Source: Pogonophryne albipinna (lineage: Eukaryota; Chordata; Actinopteri; Perciformes; Artedidraconidae). From it: a stretch of 64,000 nucleotides of DNA. The first letter of the stretch is position 1. The number at the start of each line of letters is the position of its first letter. The position numbers and the translations under genes are program-made. Below are positions 47,340-58,793 of this stretch, piece by piece. The stretch lies in the NCBI GenBank assembly GCA_028583405.1, contig JAPTMU010000087.1:248001-312000 (forward strand). The letters are read 5' to 3'. Below the pieces are notes generated by a model. That model was not told the origin of the DNA and made no database searches. It saw only the letters and a program-made list of their open reading frames with translations.

Positions 47340-47795
47340 GCAAGTAGCAACACTGTCTTCCATGACAGTGCTTTCAGGGAGGAGAGCTCCAGAGGCTCAA
47401 ATGGTTCTGTGACCAGAACCTCGAGCACCAACGGCAGGTCCCATTGCGGGGAGGAAGTGTGCACTACTGGGTGCTGCCTCCTGACCCCTTGCAAAAACCG
47501 CGACATAAGCGGCTGACTGAAGGCTGACCTGCCTCCAAATCCCTCATGGCAGGACGAGATGGCTGGAATTGTGGAATGAGCCAGCCCCCTGGCCACCAGT
47601 ATCTGTAAGTAGGATAGAATAGAGCCCAAACGTATACGATAGCGGCTCTAGACTCCTTCCTTCACACCATCGCCGGAATCCCGCCCACTTTGGCCTGTAA
47701 CAGGCTGTGGTGGATTCTGCTCCTGCTGCTTGGATAGTCTGAATAACGTTGTCAGACAGCCCCACCTGTCTCAGCCTGTCCCTCTCAGGAGCCAA
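47340..47795 (-). pseudogene. DIRS 2 tyrosine recombinase fragment
   Basis: Minus-strand reading GLSDNVIQTIQAAGAESTTACYRPKWAGFRRWC, then ILSYLQILVARGLAHSTI, then WDLPLVLEVLVTEPFEPLE, in two frames. These are the N-terminal core-binding parts of a DIRS recombinase. The sequence breaks off at about 47340, before the catalytic Arg block. Confidence 0.75.
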
Positions 47796-47904
47796 GCCTG
47801 GACAGGTTGGCCCAGAGTGGGTAACCCCCCTATTGCACCTGCTTCCTGAGACAGCGCCCCCCAGAACTGAGGAATCGTCCAGGGCTGGCCCACCATCATC
47901 TGTG

Positions 47905-48614
47905 TCACCTCCGAGTACCTGGGGCCACTAGGATGACTGACAGACGTTCCCGCCTTACCCTCTCCAGGAGGGGGGGGGGGGGGATAAGGTGCAGCGGTGG
48001 AAAGGCGTAAAGCAGCTTCCTTGGCCATGGCTCGTGTGCAAATGCATCCACCCTCAAAGGCGGATTGTCCCACCGGGAGAACCACAGGGCACAGTGGCTG
48101 TTGTGCCGATTGGCGAACAGGTCCACCTCTGCTCTCCCGAACTGAGTCCAGACCTGCTTCACCTTCTCCGGGTGAATCCTCCACACCGCCTGTTTTTGCA
48201 ACAGGATCTGAATCTCTGCCGAGAGGAAACCGGATGCCGGACTCAGAAGCGCCCCGACAACGAGAAGTCCTCGTCTTCTTCCTCCTCGACAAACGGGGCC
48301 GCCCGGCCCGTCGGAATGGCGAACACGAACGGCACCTCCTCGGCCACTTCCTGGTCCTCCATTTCGACCACCTCGAGCTCCTCCTGGTCCTGCGCCTAGT
48401 CCAGCGGGACATAATGCGCCTGGAAATGTTCCAGGCGATGTTGGCATCTGAGCCGTGGGAGCGCACGACAGGCACTGCAGGACGGAGAATGTTTGCTGCC
48501 CTCCACCGCGTGGCCAAGCCCCAAACACTCGAAGCACAAGCGGTGGGGATCAGTGCCCGCAATTATGCCCGGGCATGTAGGGCAAGGCCGATGTTCAAGG
48601 AGTGGTGAGTCCAT
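47905..48614 (-). pseudogene. DIRS 2 gag-like and RNase H-end remnants
   Basis: At the 5' side (48614-48396) the frame reads RPCPTCPGIIAGTDPHRLCFECLGLGHAV with Cys/His-rich spacing, a gag-like zinc-binding motif. An acidic/basic low-complexity stretch follows. It then passes directly to WTQFGRAEVDLFANRHNSHC and FAHEPWPRKLLYAFPPL (48150-47970), which in DIRS elements lie after RNase H. The RT domain is therefore deleted. Frames shift at least twice. Confidence 0.7.
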
Positions 48615-48674
48615 ATTCTTTCACTTTCTTCTATCTATCTTCTTTTGTTTAGCTTCAGTTAAAAAAGAGAAAAA

Positions 48675-48831
48675 GGATGACGGTTGGGAGGCGTAGCCGC
48701 CTTATATACTGTGGGCCTGCGCACGCATTCAGGTAGGCTCGCCCCGATTGGCCGGCTCCGTTTATGCAACTCAGTAGGTGAATGCACGCATAGCATGATA
48801 GAGAGTAGTACCCATAGAGTCCAGTAGAGGG
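48675..48831 (-). repeat. DIRS 2 inverted terminal repeat, right
   Basis: Inverted partner of 45486-45643. It contains the TATATAAGGC-type sequence that could serve as a promoter TATA box on either arm. Confidence 0.88.
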
Positions 48832-48845
48832 CCGGGTATAACAGA

Positions 48846-49284
48846 GGAAGGGTTAAAAAGACTCTCTTCATAGACAAAAAATACACTCACCATCAAATAC
48901 TACGAAGACCCCACTGTGATATTAAAGGAAAACCACATTACAACTAAAATAAAGACCATTTAAAAAAAAGGGAATAATTAGAAAAAGTGTGTGTGTGTTT
49001 GTGTGTCTGTGTTTTTTCACTTTCTTCCTTTGCTACCCAAAACGAAGGCTTGTGTGTGTGTCCACGGTGCTAACACCTGTCCACTAACATACACACAACC
49101 TGGATTAAACCGTTCTTCCTGCTTCATCTCCCCCTTCTCTTTTTTCCTCTCTCTCTCCTTTTTCCCTTCCCTGACCTGCCGTCTTCTCCTCCTGTCTGCA
49201 TTACGGCTGCTTCCTTCCTTCCTTCTTTCCTTCCCTTCTGTCCTGTCTCGTCCTTCACCTTGGTTTTTCTCTTTGTACGTTTAG
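48846..49284. other. Intron sequence before the large enah exon
   Basis: A short GT run lies near 48985-49010. A long pyrimidine-rich stretch (49120-49284, CTTCCTTCC-type) leads into TTTAG at the acceptor. Confidence 0.6.
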
Positions 49285-50013
49285 CCTTCGAAAGCACCCT
49301 GTACACCCCGACACCTCAGGAATACAGCAGGACGTCCTCCACGCCCGTATCCCCTCCCTCACCCTCCTACCCGGCCACCGGGTCACACTTGCCCTGCTCC
49401 ACCACCACCCCCCCCACCCCACCCTTAAGGCATTCAGCCTCCCGGTTCGCCACCTCGTTGGGTTCTGCCTTCCACCCGGTCCTGCCTCACTATGCCACGG
49501 TGCCAAGGCGACAGCAAGCGCCTCTTCCTGCCCCCTCACCCACCCCCCCGCCCAAGTCTGTGGTGTGGTCAGCATGCAACTTCACTCCACTGCCCCCCTC
49601 GCCCCCTGTTATGACAAGCAGCCCCCCAGGGAAGGCTGCAGGCCTAAGACCAATAGTCCCGATCGCTGCCCCCTCCCCTCTCACCCAGAAGCCCCCCTCA
49701 CCGGCCCCCAACGGCCCGCCCATGTTCCCTGCACCTTCTCCAGTGACTATCCAACACAGCCACACCCCTACCGGCATCGCCTGCCCCACCCCGCCTCCAC
49801 CACCTACTCCGCCCCCTCTCCCCTCCCCCTTCGTCTTGTCTCCCCCATCCTCATCCCAGGCTCCTGGTGTGCCCTCTCCCTCCACAGCACCCTCTGCTGC
49901 AGCCGCCGCCGCCTCTGCTGAGCTCTGCTCCCCCCCAGAGGGCCTGGGCCTGTCTGGGCCAGGAGGGTCAAACATCTTCACAGAGGGGGGGGGCTCGTCC
50001 TGTCAGCCCCAGG
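49285..50013 (+). CDS. enah: enah large optional exon (Pro/Ser/Thr-rich, 243 codons)
   Basis: A 729-nt exon between TACGTTTAG and GTAAGG. It starts and ends in phase 1, so it can be included or skipped without a frameshift. After the completed Ala it reads FESTLYTPTPQEYSRTSSTP, followed by long Pro/Ser/Thr-rich sequence with PPP(P) tracts, PVTIQHSHTPTG and CPTPPPPPTPPPLPSPFVLS. An Ala-rich run and NIFTEGGGSSCQPQ end it. Position, size and composition match the large alternative exon of the neuronal Mena isoform (about 140 kDa form). Proline tracts there can bind profilin and SH3/WW domains. Neuronal use in this species is inference. No stop codon occurs inside. Confidence 0.88.
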
Positions 50014-50698
50014 GTAAGGCCTCCAGTCCACATCCTGCTCTCTCTCTCACAACCTCTCTTCCATAGTTTCTCACTGCTGTCCTACTGACACACTAACAGC
50101 GGGGTGGGGGGGGTGTTAACAGCAGCATGTGTGTTTGCATGGCCTGTGTGTAGTACACATCATCCTTCTCCTAATGTGGGGCCCCAGCAGGAGCCTCTCT
50201 CTGCAGGGGCCAGTATGGAAACACATCGGTAGCAGCTCCAGAGTCATTTCTCGAAATAACTCAGGAGGCATTCTGACGACCTATGACCTCTGAGGTCAGC
50301 ACAGTGACTAGACTGCTGGCCCATGTCGCCATAAATACTTGATCATGGTAATTGGGAGCAGCCTAATTATTATTCCTGATCATAATTAAGTACATCTGCT
50401 TGTTTAGTTTAGAATGGACAAGCTCACTTTTTTCCGATTATAAATGTTATCAACTTTATTAATGAGGACTGCTATATGTAGGCAGATGATATCGAGTCAA
50501 ACACAACTACTGCCCAACTTCCTGTTGATTGTCTTTAGGCCATTGTGCGTGCGTGCTTGCACTAAAAAGTGTTGACTTTGTCTGTGCTCAATTTATTCAA
50601 ATGTGTACCCTCTGAAGATGGACACTTATTATAATGATATATCTTGTCAAAAATGTTTTTAATACAATAACCATTTGTGATGTTTCCTATCATTAATA
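50014..50698. other. Intron sequence, nothing recognised
   Basis: Donor GTAAGG at 50014; no element ends or coding signal until the MITE at 50699. Confidence 0.5.
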
Positions 50699-51565
50699 CA
50701 CTGAACAAAAATATAAACGCAACACTTTTGTTTTTGCTCTCATTTTTCATGAGATGAACTCAAAGATCTAAAACATTTTCTATATACACAAAATAACCAT
50801 TTCTCTCAAATATTGTTCACAAATCTGAAAAAATCTGTGATAGTGAGCACTTCTCCTTTGCCGAGATAATCCATCCCACCTCACAGGTGTGGCATATCAA
50901 GATGCTGATTAGACAGCATGATTATTGCACAGGTGTGCCTTAGGCTGGCCACAATAAAAGGCCACTCTGAAACGTGCACTTTTGCTTTATTGGGGGGGTC
51001 TGGGGGGGTCCGAAAACCAGTCAGTATCTGGTGTGAGGGGTAGGGGTAGGGGTAGTGTTAGGGGTAGCGTTAGGGTTAGGGTTAGGGTAATGTTGTGAAT
51101 TGAGTGGCCCATGGTGGTGGTGGGGTTATGGTATGGGCAGGCGTATGTTATGGACGACGAACACAGGCCACTCGATTCACAACATTACCCTAACCCTACC
51201 CCTAACCCTAACCCTAACCCTACCCCTCACACCAGATACTGCCTGGTTTTCGGACCCCCCCAGACCCCCCCCAATAAAGCAACAATGCACGTTTCAGAGT
51301 GGCCTTTTATTGTGGCCAGCCTAAGGCACACCTGTGCAATAATCATGCTGTCTAATCAGCATCTTGATATGCCACACCTGTGAGGTGGGATGGATTATCT
51401 CGGCAAAGGAGAAGTGCTCACTATCACAGATTTTTTCAGATTTGTGAACAATATTTGAGAGAAATGGTTATTTTGTGTATATAGAAAATGTTTTAGATCT
51501 TTGAGTTCATCTCATAAAAAATGGGAGCAAAAACAAAAGTGTTGCGTTTATATTTTTGTTCAGTG
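50699..51565. mobile_element. Palindromic Tc1-type MITE carrying telomere-like repeats
   Basis: TA flanks it at 50697-50698 and 51566-51567. The ends are CACTGAACAAAAATATAAAC and its exact complement, and the two arms of about 400 bp are nearly identical, so the whole element is a hairpin. Near the centre each arm holds TTAGGG/TAGGGG repeats (51040-51090) or their complement (51185-51230). No transposase. Confidence 0.92.
51036..51232. repeat. Inverted telomere-like repeat pair
   Basis: The left block contains GGGGTAGGGGTAGGGGTAG, then TTAGGGTTAGGGTTAGGG. The right block is the mirror image with CCCTAACCC units. About 100 bp of unique sequence lies between them. Confidence 0.85.
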
Positions 51566-51841
51566 TAAGTATAAAGCCGCTCACAGGTTCTCTGCTGCAT
51601 GTTTAGCAGACGTGGCACGCTGTTATACCTCATGTGTGTTACATGTTTATTAAAACATGACTCTGCAGGCTCCACCAGAACACTGTAGCTCAGTCTACAT
51701 CACACTAATATTACACTAATATTAAAATAGTTTTGGTAAGAGCGTATTTGATTGGGGGGTGATGCTTACCTGATGAGTGACAGTTTGAACTTCACTTCCA
51801 TTCCTCTATCATCTCCCAACCCCCCACCCCCTCCCCTACAG

Positions 51842-52158
51842 ATGAGGTACAGACCCCAGAGTGGATCACCCCCACCCCTCCACCACCTCCACCCCTGCCT
51901 CCCGGCTCTGCTGTGACCTCCAGCCCCTCCACCCCAGCCGGCCACCCTCCCCCACCACCACCCCCACCCCCTCAACTGGCCCCTACATTGACTCCAGGGA
52001 CCCCTTTTCCACCACCAGGTCCACCTCCTCCTCCCGGTCTCCCGCTGCCTCCGCCGCCCCCCCCCCTCCCCCCGGGCCTGTTCTCTCCTGCAGAGGAGCG
52101 TCCCATCTCAGGCCTGGCCGCCGCCCTCGCTGGAGCCAAGCTGCGCAAAGTGCCGAGG
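51842..52158 (+). CDS. enah: enah exon: proline-rich core and G-actin-binding motif
   Basis: A 317-nt exon after CCCCTACAG. Completing Asp from the previous exon, it reads EVQTPEWITPTPPPPPPLPP, then further polyproline stretches (GHPPPPPPPPPQ, FPPPGPPPPPGLPLPPPPPP), then EERPISGLAAALAGAKLRKV and PR, ending in phase 0 before GTGAGC. Polyproline tracts of the GPPPPP type recruit profilin-actin. The G-L-A-A-A-x-A-G-A-K-L-R-K-V block is the Ena/VASP WH2-like G-actin-binding site, which feeds monomers to the barbed end. It joins in frame to either the large exon at 49285 or the LERER exon at 43237, since both donors are phase 1. Confidence 0.95.
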
Positions 52159-52338
52159 GTGAGCTCTGATTGGCTGCTTGTTCCCACTCTCACAGCTCTG
52201 CAAACGTCACATGATGAGTGTTCAGGCGAGCAGCTGCACATACATCATGTCTGTGTGTCCTCTTGCAGCTCAGATACACACACTTCATCTTCATGCACAC
52301 AGCATCACTGTCAGTGAAACACACACACACGCACGCAT

Positions 52339-52410
<72 letters not shown>

Positions 52411-52592
52411 AATCAACTTCTGTCGCATCTCATCTCAGAGGACTTTACATGCAGTTCTGTCAACAAAAACTGAAATCAACCATACATTTTTCATAATTTT
52501 TTACTTTTCTGATATAAAATAAACACAACAAGGCCATCAGGGTTGATACTTCCCTCTGTAAAGAACTTTTTGTGTGTGTTTGTACCCTTTAG
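52159..52592. repeat. Intron with CA microsatellite (52319-52407)
   Basis: About 90 bp of (CA) with a GCACGCATGCGC block at its start. The acceptor TTTAG is at 52588-52592. Confidence 0.9.
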
Positions 52593-52735
52593 AGTGATGA
52601 TGCAGGCGCTTCTTTGGCTGCAGCCATGTTGGGGGCTGGAGGGCCCGCAGGGGCCAAATCTGAAGTCAGAGGCAACGGCCCTCTGTCTGGAGGAGGCGGG
52701 CTCATGGAGGAGATGAGCGCCCTGTTGGCCAGGAG
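52593..52735 (+). CDS. enah: enah exon: start of F-actin-binding motif
   Basis: A 143-nt exon reading SDDAGASLAAAMLGAGGPAG, then a Gly-rich stretch and GLMEEMSALLARR, split at the last Arg (phase 2). LMEEMSALLARR is the first half of the Ena/VASP F-actin-binding (FAB) helix, which is identical in vertebrate Mena. The Ala/Gly-rich segment before it differs from mammalian Mena. The exon ends in AG before GTAGGG and continues at 53145. Confidence 0.93.
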
Positions 52736-53144
52736 GTAGGGTCACTTCCCAAACACTGCTGATTCCACATGATGAACTTTCAATAACAAACATCATATTT
52801 TATCTCAATGTTACTGGTGTATTTCGGAAATGTCAAGAAGAGGAGGTAAAAATAAAAGACTTATAAGAAGAATAATAAGCGCTTTGAGCACCAGGAAAAG
52901 CGCTATACAAATAGCATTTATTATTATTATTGTAAAGGAACTGCAGATGTCAGCATTATTCATGCAGAGATTACAGTCACAGTATGTAACCAAAACCCTC
53001 TCAATAAGGATTTAATACCTTCTGAAGAATGATTTCACACTCTACCGTGATTATATTTGGACTAATGGCTTTACTCAAAATGTTTAGTGTGGTGAATTAT
53101 GTGATGTGGACCCCCTTCAAGTGTCTGGCCTTTATTTGTTACAG
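52736..53144. other. Short intron with a LINE/SINE tail scrap
   Basis: Positions 52870-52935 carry AGCGCTTTGAGCACCAGGAA and a (TTA)n end, a common fish repeat tail. Nothing else. Confidence 0.55.
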
Positions 53145-53193
53145 GAGAAGAATTGCAGATAAGGGCTCGTCCCCTGAACCTGACCAGAGATCA
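53145..53193 (+). CDS. enah: enah exon: end of F-actin-binding motif
   Basis: A 49-nt exon between GTTACAG and GTGAGT. With the split Arg it reads RRRIADKGSSPEPDQRS. RRRIA(D/E)KGS is the basic end of the FAB motif in Mena, needed for filament binding. The Ser/Pro-rich end differs from mammals. It finishes in phase 0, in frame with the exon at 61934. The next intron is 8.7 kb, and a 493-bp tandem duplication begins 118 bp downstream. Confidence 0.92.
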
Positions 53194-53310
53194 GTGAGTA
53201 TCGTCTGTCTTCTCTCATGTCATCTTAATATCTATATGATGAATCACTGTGTACTGACCAGTGTCCTTGAACACATCCATTAATCAATCAATCAATGTTA
53301 ATTCATATAG

Positions 53311-54296
53311 CCCAATATCACAAATGTTACATTTGTCTCAGTGGACTTCACAGTTTGCACAGAATATCAGTTTGACAATACGACACCCTCTGTCCTTAGA
53401 CCCTCACATCGTACAAGGAAAAACTTCCAGAGAAAAGAGGCACAACGTGTCTACATACATGCACTCCCTTAGGATAGGTTGAGGGAAAAGGGTAGCAAGT
53501 AAGAAGTAAGGAACAGAGGTGGAGAAGCACAACGTGTCTACGTACATGCACTCCCTTAGGAGTTTTTTTTTTTAAATAGCCATGGCCCCCACCCCCCTCT
53601 GAGTGACAAGCTTACAGTTAGCTGTCTTTGTGTATTGCAACCAGGGAGATCAGTGATGGACGCTGCCACAATGAAACTCATATGAAATAAACAGCTGATT
53701 CCTCACACACACAGTAGCCTGTTGTTTCTATGCATAAAATAGTGAGAAACATGCCTCTGGTTAATCAATCAATCAATCAATCAATCAATGTTTATTTATA
53801 TAGCCCAATATCACAAATGTTACATTTGTCTCAGTGGACTTCACAGTTTGTACACAATATCAGTATGACAATACGACACCCTCTGTCCTTAGACCCTCAC
53901 ATCGTACAAGGAAAAACTTCCAGAGAAAAGAGGCACAACGTGTCTACATACATGCACTCCCTTAGGATAGGTTGAGGGAAAAGGGTAGCAAGTAAGAAGT
54001 AAGGAACAGAGGTGGAGAAGCACAACGTGTCTACGTACATGCACTCCCTTAGGAGTTTTTTTTTTTAAATAGCCATGGCCCCCACCCCCCTCTGAGTGAC
54101 AAGCTTACAGTTAGCTGTCTTTGTGTATTGCAACCAGGGAGATCAGTGATGGACGCTGCCACAATGAAACTCATATGAAATAAACAGCTGATTCCTCACA
54201 CACACAGTAGCCTGTTGTTTCTATGCATAAAATAGTGAGAAACATGCCTCTGGTTAATCAATCAATCAATCAATCAATCAATGTTTATTTATATAG
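53311..54296. repeat. 493-bp tandem duplication (two units)
   Basis: Positions 53311-53803 and 53804-54296 match almost base for base. Each unit is an L2 3'-end piece (CCCAATATCACAAATG...) plus about 260 bp of non-repeat sequence (GGACGCTGCCACAATGAAAC and on). A third start at 54297 runs on into the full L2 fragment. The two units differ at only a few sites, which suggests a recent origin. Confidence 0.9.
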
Positions 54297-55735
54297 CCCA
54301 ATATCACAAATGTTACATTTGTCTCAGTGGACTTCACAGTTTGTACACAATATCAGTATGACAATACGACACCCCTCTGTCGATGTGAGGGTCTAAGGAC
54401 CCTCACATCGTACAAGGAAAAACTTCCAGAGAAAACCCACAGTTTAAAGGGAAAAATGGGAGAAACCTCAGGGAGAGCAACAGAGGAGGGATCCCTCTCC
54501 CAGGACGGACAGACGTGCAATAGATGCCGTGTGTAAATTGAAAAGATAATACATTTGCAACATAGGTAGTCCAAATGTTTGGAAATGCATGTGTGTATAA
54601 TAGGAAGATGAATCCACGAGGATATCCATCCAGGACCTATGATCCAGGACCACAGCCACGACTCAAGATCCAGGGCTCACGATGCAGGACACAGGACCGC
54701 AGGATCATCCATGACTCCGGATCCCAGCGTATATAGACACCAAAAAGAAAGAGATTTGGGGAAGCTGGGTTAATCGGAACATGAGAGTACACAGGTATAG
54801 ACAGAGAGAAGGAAGAAGTAAGATGTCCCCCGACAAACTAAGCCTATATCAGCAAAACTAGGGGCTGAATCTAATCAGCCCTAACTATAAGCTTTATCAA
54901 AAAGGAAGGTCTTAAGCGCACTCTTAAAAACGGATAGGGTGTCTGCCGCCCGAACACAAACTGGAAGCTGATTCCACAAATGTGGAGCTTGATAAGAAAA
55001 GGCTCTGGCTCCCATTGTACTTTTAGATACTCTAGGAACAACCAACAACCCTGCATTCTTGGAACGCAATGCCCTAGTAGGACAGTAGGGTATAATGAGT
55101 TCTTTAAGGTAAGATGGTGCCTGCCCATTAAGGGCTTTGTAGGCGAGAAGAAGAATTTTAAATTCTATCCTGTGTTCTATAGGGAGCCAGTGTAAGGCAG
55201 CCAGAACAGGAGTAATGTGGTCCCTTTTCCTAACTCTGGTTAGTACACGAGCTGCAGCATTTTGAATCAGCTGAAACGACTTGACTGACTTCTTGGTACA
55301 CCCTGATAATAAAGAGTTACAATAATCCAGCCTTGAAGTAACAAATGCATGGACTAGTTTCTCTGATATGCCTGATTTTTGCAATGTTACGTAGATGGAA
55401 GTAGGCGGTCCTTGAAATTGATTTTATGTGGGCGTTAAAGGATAAATCCTGATCAAATATAACACCAAGATTCCTTACAGTCTCACTGGAGGCCAAATTA
55501 ATGCCATCCATAGTTAGTATATCTTTAGATAATTTGTTTCGTAGATTCTTCGGGCCAAGTACAATAACTTCAGTTTTGGTCGTGTTTAACATCAAAAAAT
55601 GTAAGGTCATCCACGTTTTTAAGTCCTTGAGGCAGTCTTGAATTTTATTTAGATGATTAATTTCATCAGGCTTGATTGATAAATATAGTTGAGTATCATC
55701 CGCATAACAATGAAAGTTTACAGAATGATTTATAA
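54255..55735 (-). mobile_element. 5'-truncated L2 LINE fragment
   Basis: Same family as 18646-28464: (CAAT)n tail, 3' UTR, then C-terminal RT blocks between 54881 and 55610 (HITPVLAALHWLPIEHR, LDYCNSLLSG, LGVIFDQDLSF). A 17-base deletion near 55364 shifts the frame. It stops abruptly at about 55735, within the region before the YADD motif. Confidence 0.9.
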
Positions 55736-57497
55736 TATAATATAATAATTATATAACTTGTTTTCTCCATAAAAGCTGGTGGGTTGAAAGCAATAGAGTG
55801 GCGCAGTCCCTCCCCTTCCGGTGAACCTCCATGGGACCTTATTTCGTAAAAATGATGTATTGAAGTCAATGGAGAGAGAAAGATTATCTTTCGATCCCGT
55901 TTGAATTGTGCCACAAATTACACATATGATGTTTGTCAATTTAAAAGATAATTTTGCAAGTAAACAACAACAAAAATGTGTCGTAAAACTGTGAAGTAAC
56001 ACATTTGTTTGTGTGAAACCGGTCAATGAACTACATCTCTGGTCTCGCACCACACACCAAGACGGCCGTCACGTTAGCACATTTCACTTCTTTCTTTCAG
56101 AATGAGGTGAAAAGTATTAAAAGAGGTGAAAATCACTACAAGTCTGGGCATGTTGAGAGCTGTGCAAACACACAAGGGGAGTTAGTCGATTCCGTAAGAG
56201 CCAGCATGCGGGACCGGGATTCTGGGATTTGAAGTCTTTCTAGTTGCGTATTTTCCACTATTCATTAACACTGAAACCCCCCTCTGTTAACAAGAGATAC
56301 TGTAGTAGCCTATGTTGCGGACTCTTTGTTTAAAACGAATTGCGCATCGGAATGTGTGGAGAAAGTCTCCCAAGGGGGATGGGAGACGTTTGACTTTTGT
56401 CACATTCCAATCGGAATTACATGCAGGGCAGCATTGCCGGTCTGAAAGGGTCTCTGGAAATATCATACATTTAATTAAAGTTTTAAAAACAGTGACAGGT
56501 TAAACTCAGAGGTGGAAGAAGTATTCCGATTGTTTACCTAGGTCAAAATATGTGTTAGAAGCAAATATCCTGCATTCAAAATTGTCAATAGCCCAAGTGA
56601 AAAGTATTATCACCTGAAAGTAAAATGAATAATTATGTTATTAGTATTAAATACATATCATTTGTACAATTTATATTTAGAAATACTCCGTTGTAATTAT
56701 TGATGCATAAATATGTTCATCCATTCAATGTGGCATCTGCTATAATGGGGTTAATAATACTGTATAATATGTGATAATGTATGAGTTGATTTACTTCGAT
56801 CTACTGTACTGTGTACACCACAACAATATTACAAAAAATATACTGCATATTAAAGCAAACTATTGTAAAGGTAACAGTATGAGCATAAAAAATGAAGAAG
56901 TGTAAACGTTTACATTATTATTATGATTATTTAATATATAAAGACTATATATTATTGAATTACAATTAAGATAATAAGATTAGATATACTTTATTTGATC
57001 TAAAATATTGATGTTTTTTCGTTATAGTAGCCTGTGACAACCATAATAAATAAGTGATTAATTGCTACATTATTCAGCAAACACAACTGCAGAGCTGCAA
57101 ACATTGCAAACAGACTAAGTTCTACAACACCCAGTTTTCTTTGTGTATTTGTGAATGAAGCGCCATCTCATGGTGAAATCCTGTAATTGAACAAATGGGG
57201 AAATTTGGCAACGCCCTCTAGCAATTTGGCAACGCCCCCAGCCACTGGGATCCGCTGGGTTTTTGGTTGGAATCCGCTGGGTGGAGTCCTATCTGGAGTG
57301 CTACATCTGTACGTACATGCACTCCCTTAGGATAGGTTGAGGGAAAAGAGTAGGAACTAAGATGTATGCGCCACATCTATACCATGAGTGCATTGCTCCT
57401 AAAACGTTTTTTGGCACTGACACCAATCAACAGTTGTGCGTCGACTCGGCAGGGATCAAGGCACGTATATGCCTCTCCCTGCTTCCACCGTCTACAC
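55736..57497. other. Unclassified intron sequence
   Basis: A short frame at 56026-56232 follows a splice-acceptor-like TTTCTTTCAG but has no Mena similarity. Positions 57305-57355 match a piece of L2 3' UTR (CATGCACTCCCTTAGGATAG). The rest is AT-rich without element ends. Confidence 0.5.
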
Positions 57498-57717
57498 CAG
57501 CGTTTCTCAAAGTGTGGGGCGCGCCCCGTTTGTGTCCCCCCACTTTACAAATATGTTTATTATTATTTTTTAACGCAAGCCGTCATCGCCACGGAGGACC
57601 ACGCAGTTTCTGTGAGCGAGCGAGCGAGACAGAGAGAGAAAGCGAGAGAGCACACCTTTATCTATTTAATATATTGTAAAAAATAAAGTAAGAAATCATT
57701 CCAATGTGTGCTATAGG

Positions 57718-58498
57718 CAGGGTTGGGTTGTAACGGAATACATGTAACGGCGTTACGTAATCAGAATACAAAAATCAAGTGTATTCAGCTGGCGTTACAT
57801 TTGAAAAACGAGTAATCTGATTACAGTTGCTTTCGTAAACCTGAAGTGAATACATTTTGGAATACTTATTGGAATTATTGGTGGAAAAGTTTCCTCATAA
57901 AATGTAATATTCATTACCGGCAGAACTGTGTGCACACTGCACAGCGCTGCAGCATGTCTGTGAGCTAGAGAGAGATGCAGCGTGTCTGCGAGGCCCCGCC
58001 CCCGCACGCAGATGAGAGAGAGAGAGATCTCTTTTAAAATATATTGAAAGTTAGAAACGGAGATGGTTAGATAAAATGTGCAAGATAACGTTTATGTAGC
58101 ATTTCTTGTCGAAATGATGACATTTCATAACGGGATCAAATCAAAGTGAATGGAAAAAGTTGTAAAAGTTATTACATCGTTTCAGATAATAAATAATAAT
58201 GATAATTCATTCTATTTAGGGGCGCCTTTCAAAGCACCCAAAGACACCTTACAATTCATAACATAGTCTAAGGAAAGGTTTTAAGACAGTACAAAGAATG
58301 CAGTCCGGGTGATGTTTTTTATGTGGGGTGCAGATGAGAGAGCTGTCCAGAATGACACCAAGATGTTGTGTTTGTGCTCTTGAAAATGGAAAAATAAAAA
58401 GTATTCTAAAAGTCATCTGAATACGTTCGGATTACTTTCAGAGCCGTATTCAGTATTCAATAACTGATTACATTTACAAAGTAACCCTCCCAACCCTG
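57718..58498. mobile_element. Nested hAT-like MITE
   Basis: The ends are CAGGGTTGGGTTGTAAC and the complement of CAGGGTTGGGAGGGTTAC. The flanks GCTATAGG and AGTATAGG agree at 6 of 8 bases. It contains an L2-type tail piece (TTTAGGGGCGCCTTTCAAAG) at 58190-58340. Confidence 0.75.
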
Positions 58499-58793
58499 AG
58501 TATAGGACAGTGAAAAAAGAAAAAACAGTTTAAAAGGGGAGTGATTAGTAAAATATGCATAAATAGAAATAAAGAATGCTAACTATGTAACATAAGATAA
58601 GAATAAACAAGTTTAAATGATTTGTTATTGGTTGTGATCATATTCTAAAGATGTTTCGATTATTGAAAAGTATACAGCTCCCTTTCATCTGAGTGTTGAG
58701 AGCTGTATCTATAAATTCATGTTGTGCTCAAAGTGCACCAGATTGATGCATTTCACTTCAACATTTAAAAAAACATCTTCCTGGGGGTGCATG

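Larger units (their letters stand above)
45486..48831 (-). mobile_element. Second DIRS-type element, internally deleted and invaded by a hAT relic
   Basis: Inverted terminal repeats lie at 45486-45643 and 48675-48831 (shared GGCTACGCCTCCCAACCGTC, CGGGGCGAGCCTACCTGAAT). Minus-strand coding runs in the DIRS order from 48614 (gag-like) to RNase H-like to recombinase (47795-47340), but the RT core is missing. The stretch 45645-47337 is foreign (hAT gene relic). The internal complementary region was not found and is probably lost with the left part. The family differs from the DIRS at 20619-26566. Confidence 0.8.

Noticed and set aside
51036..51232. True telomere or telomere fusion point
   Set aside because: The repeats are short, irregular and confined to the arms of a MITE with exact TA-flanked ends. 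Coding exons continue on both sides.
56026..56232. ORF following a TTTCTTTCAG acceptor-like sequence, considered as an enah exon
   Set aside because: In the required phase it runs to a stop with no donor in place and has no similarity to Mena, while the exons at 53193 and 61934 already join in phase.
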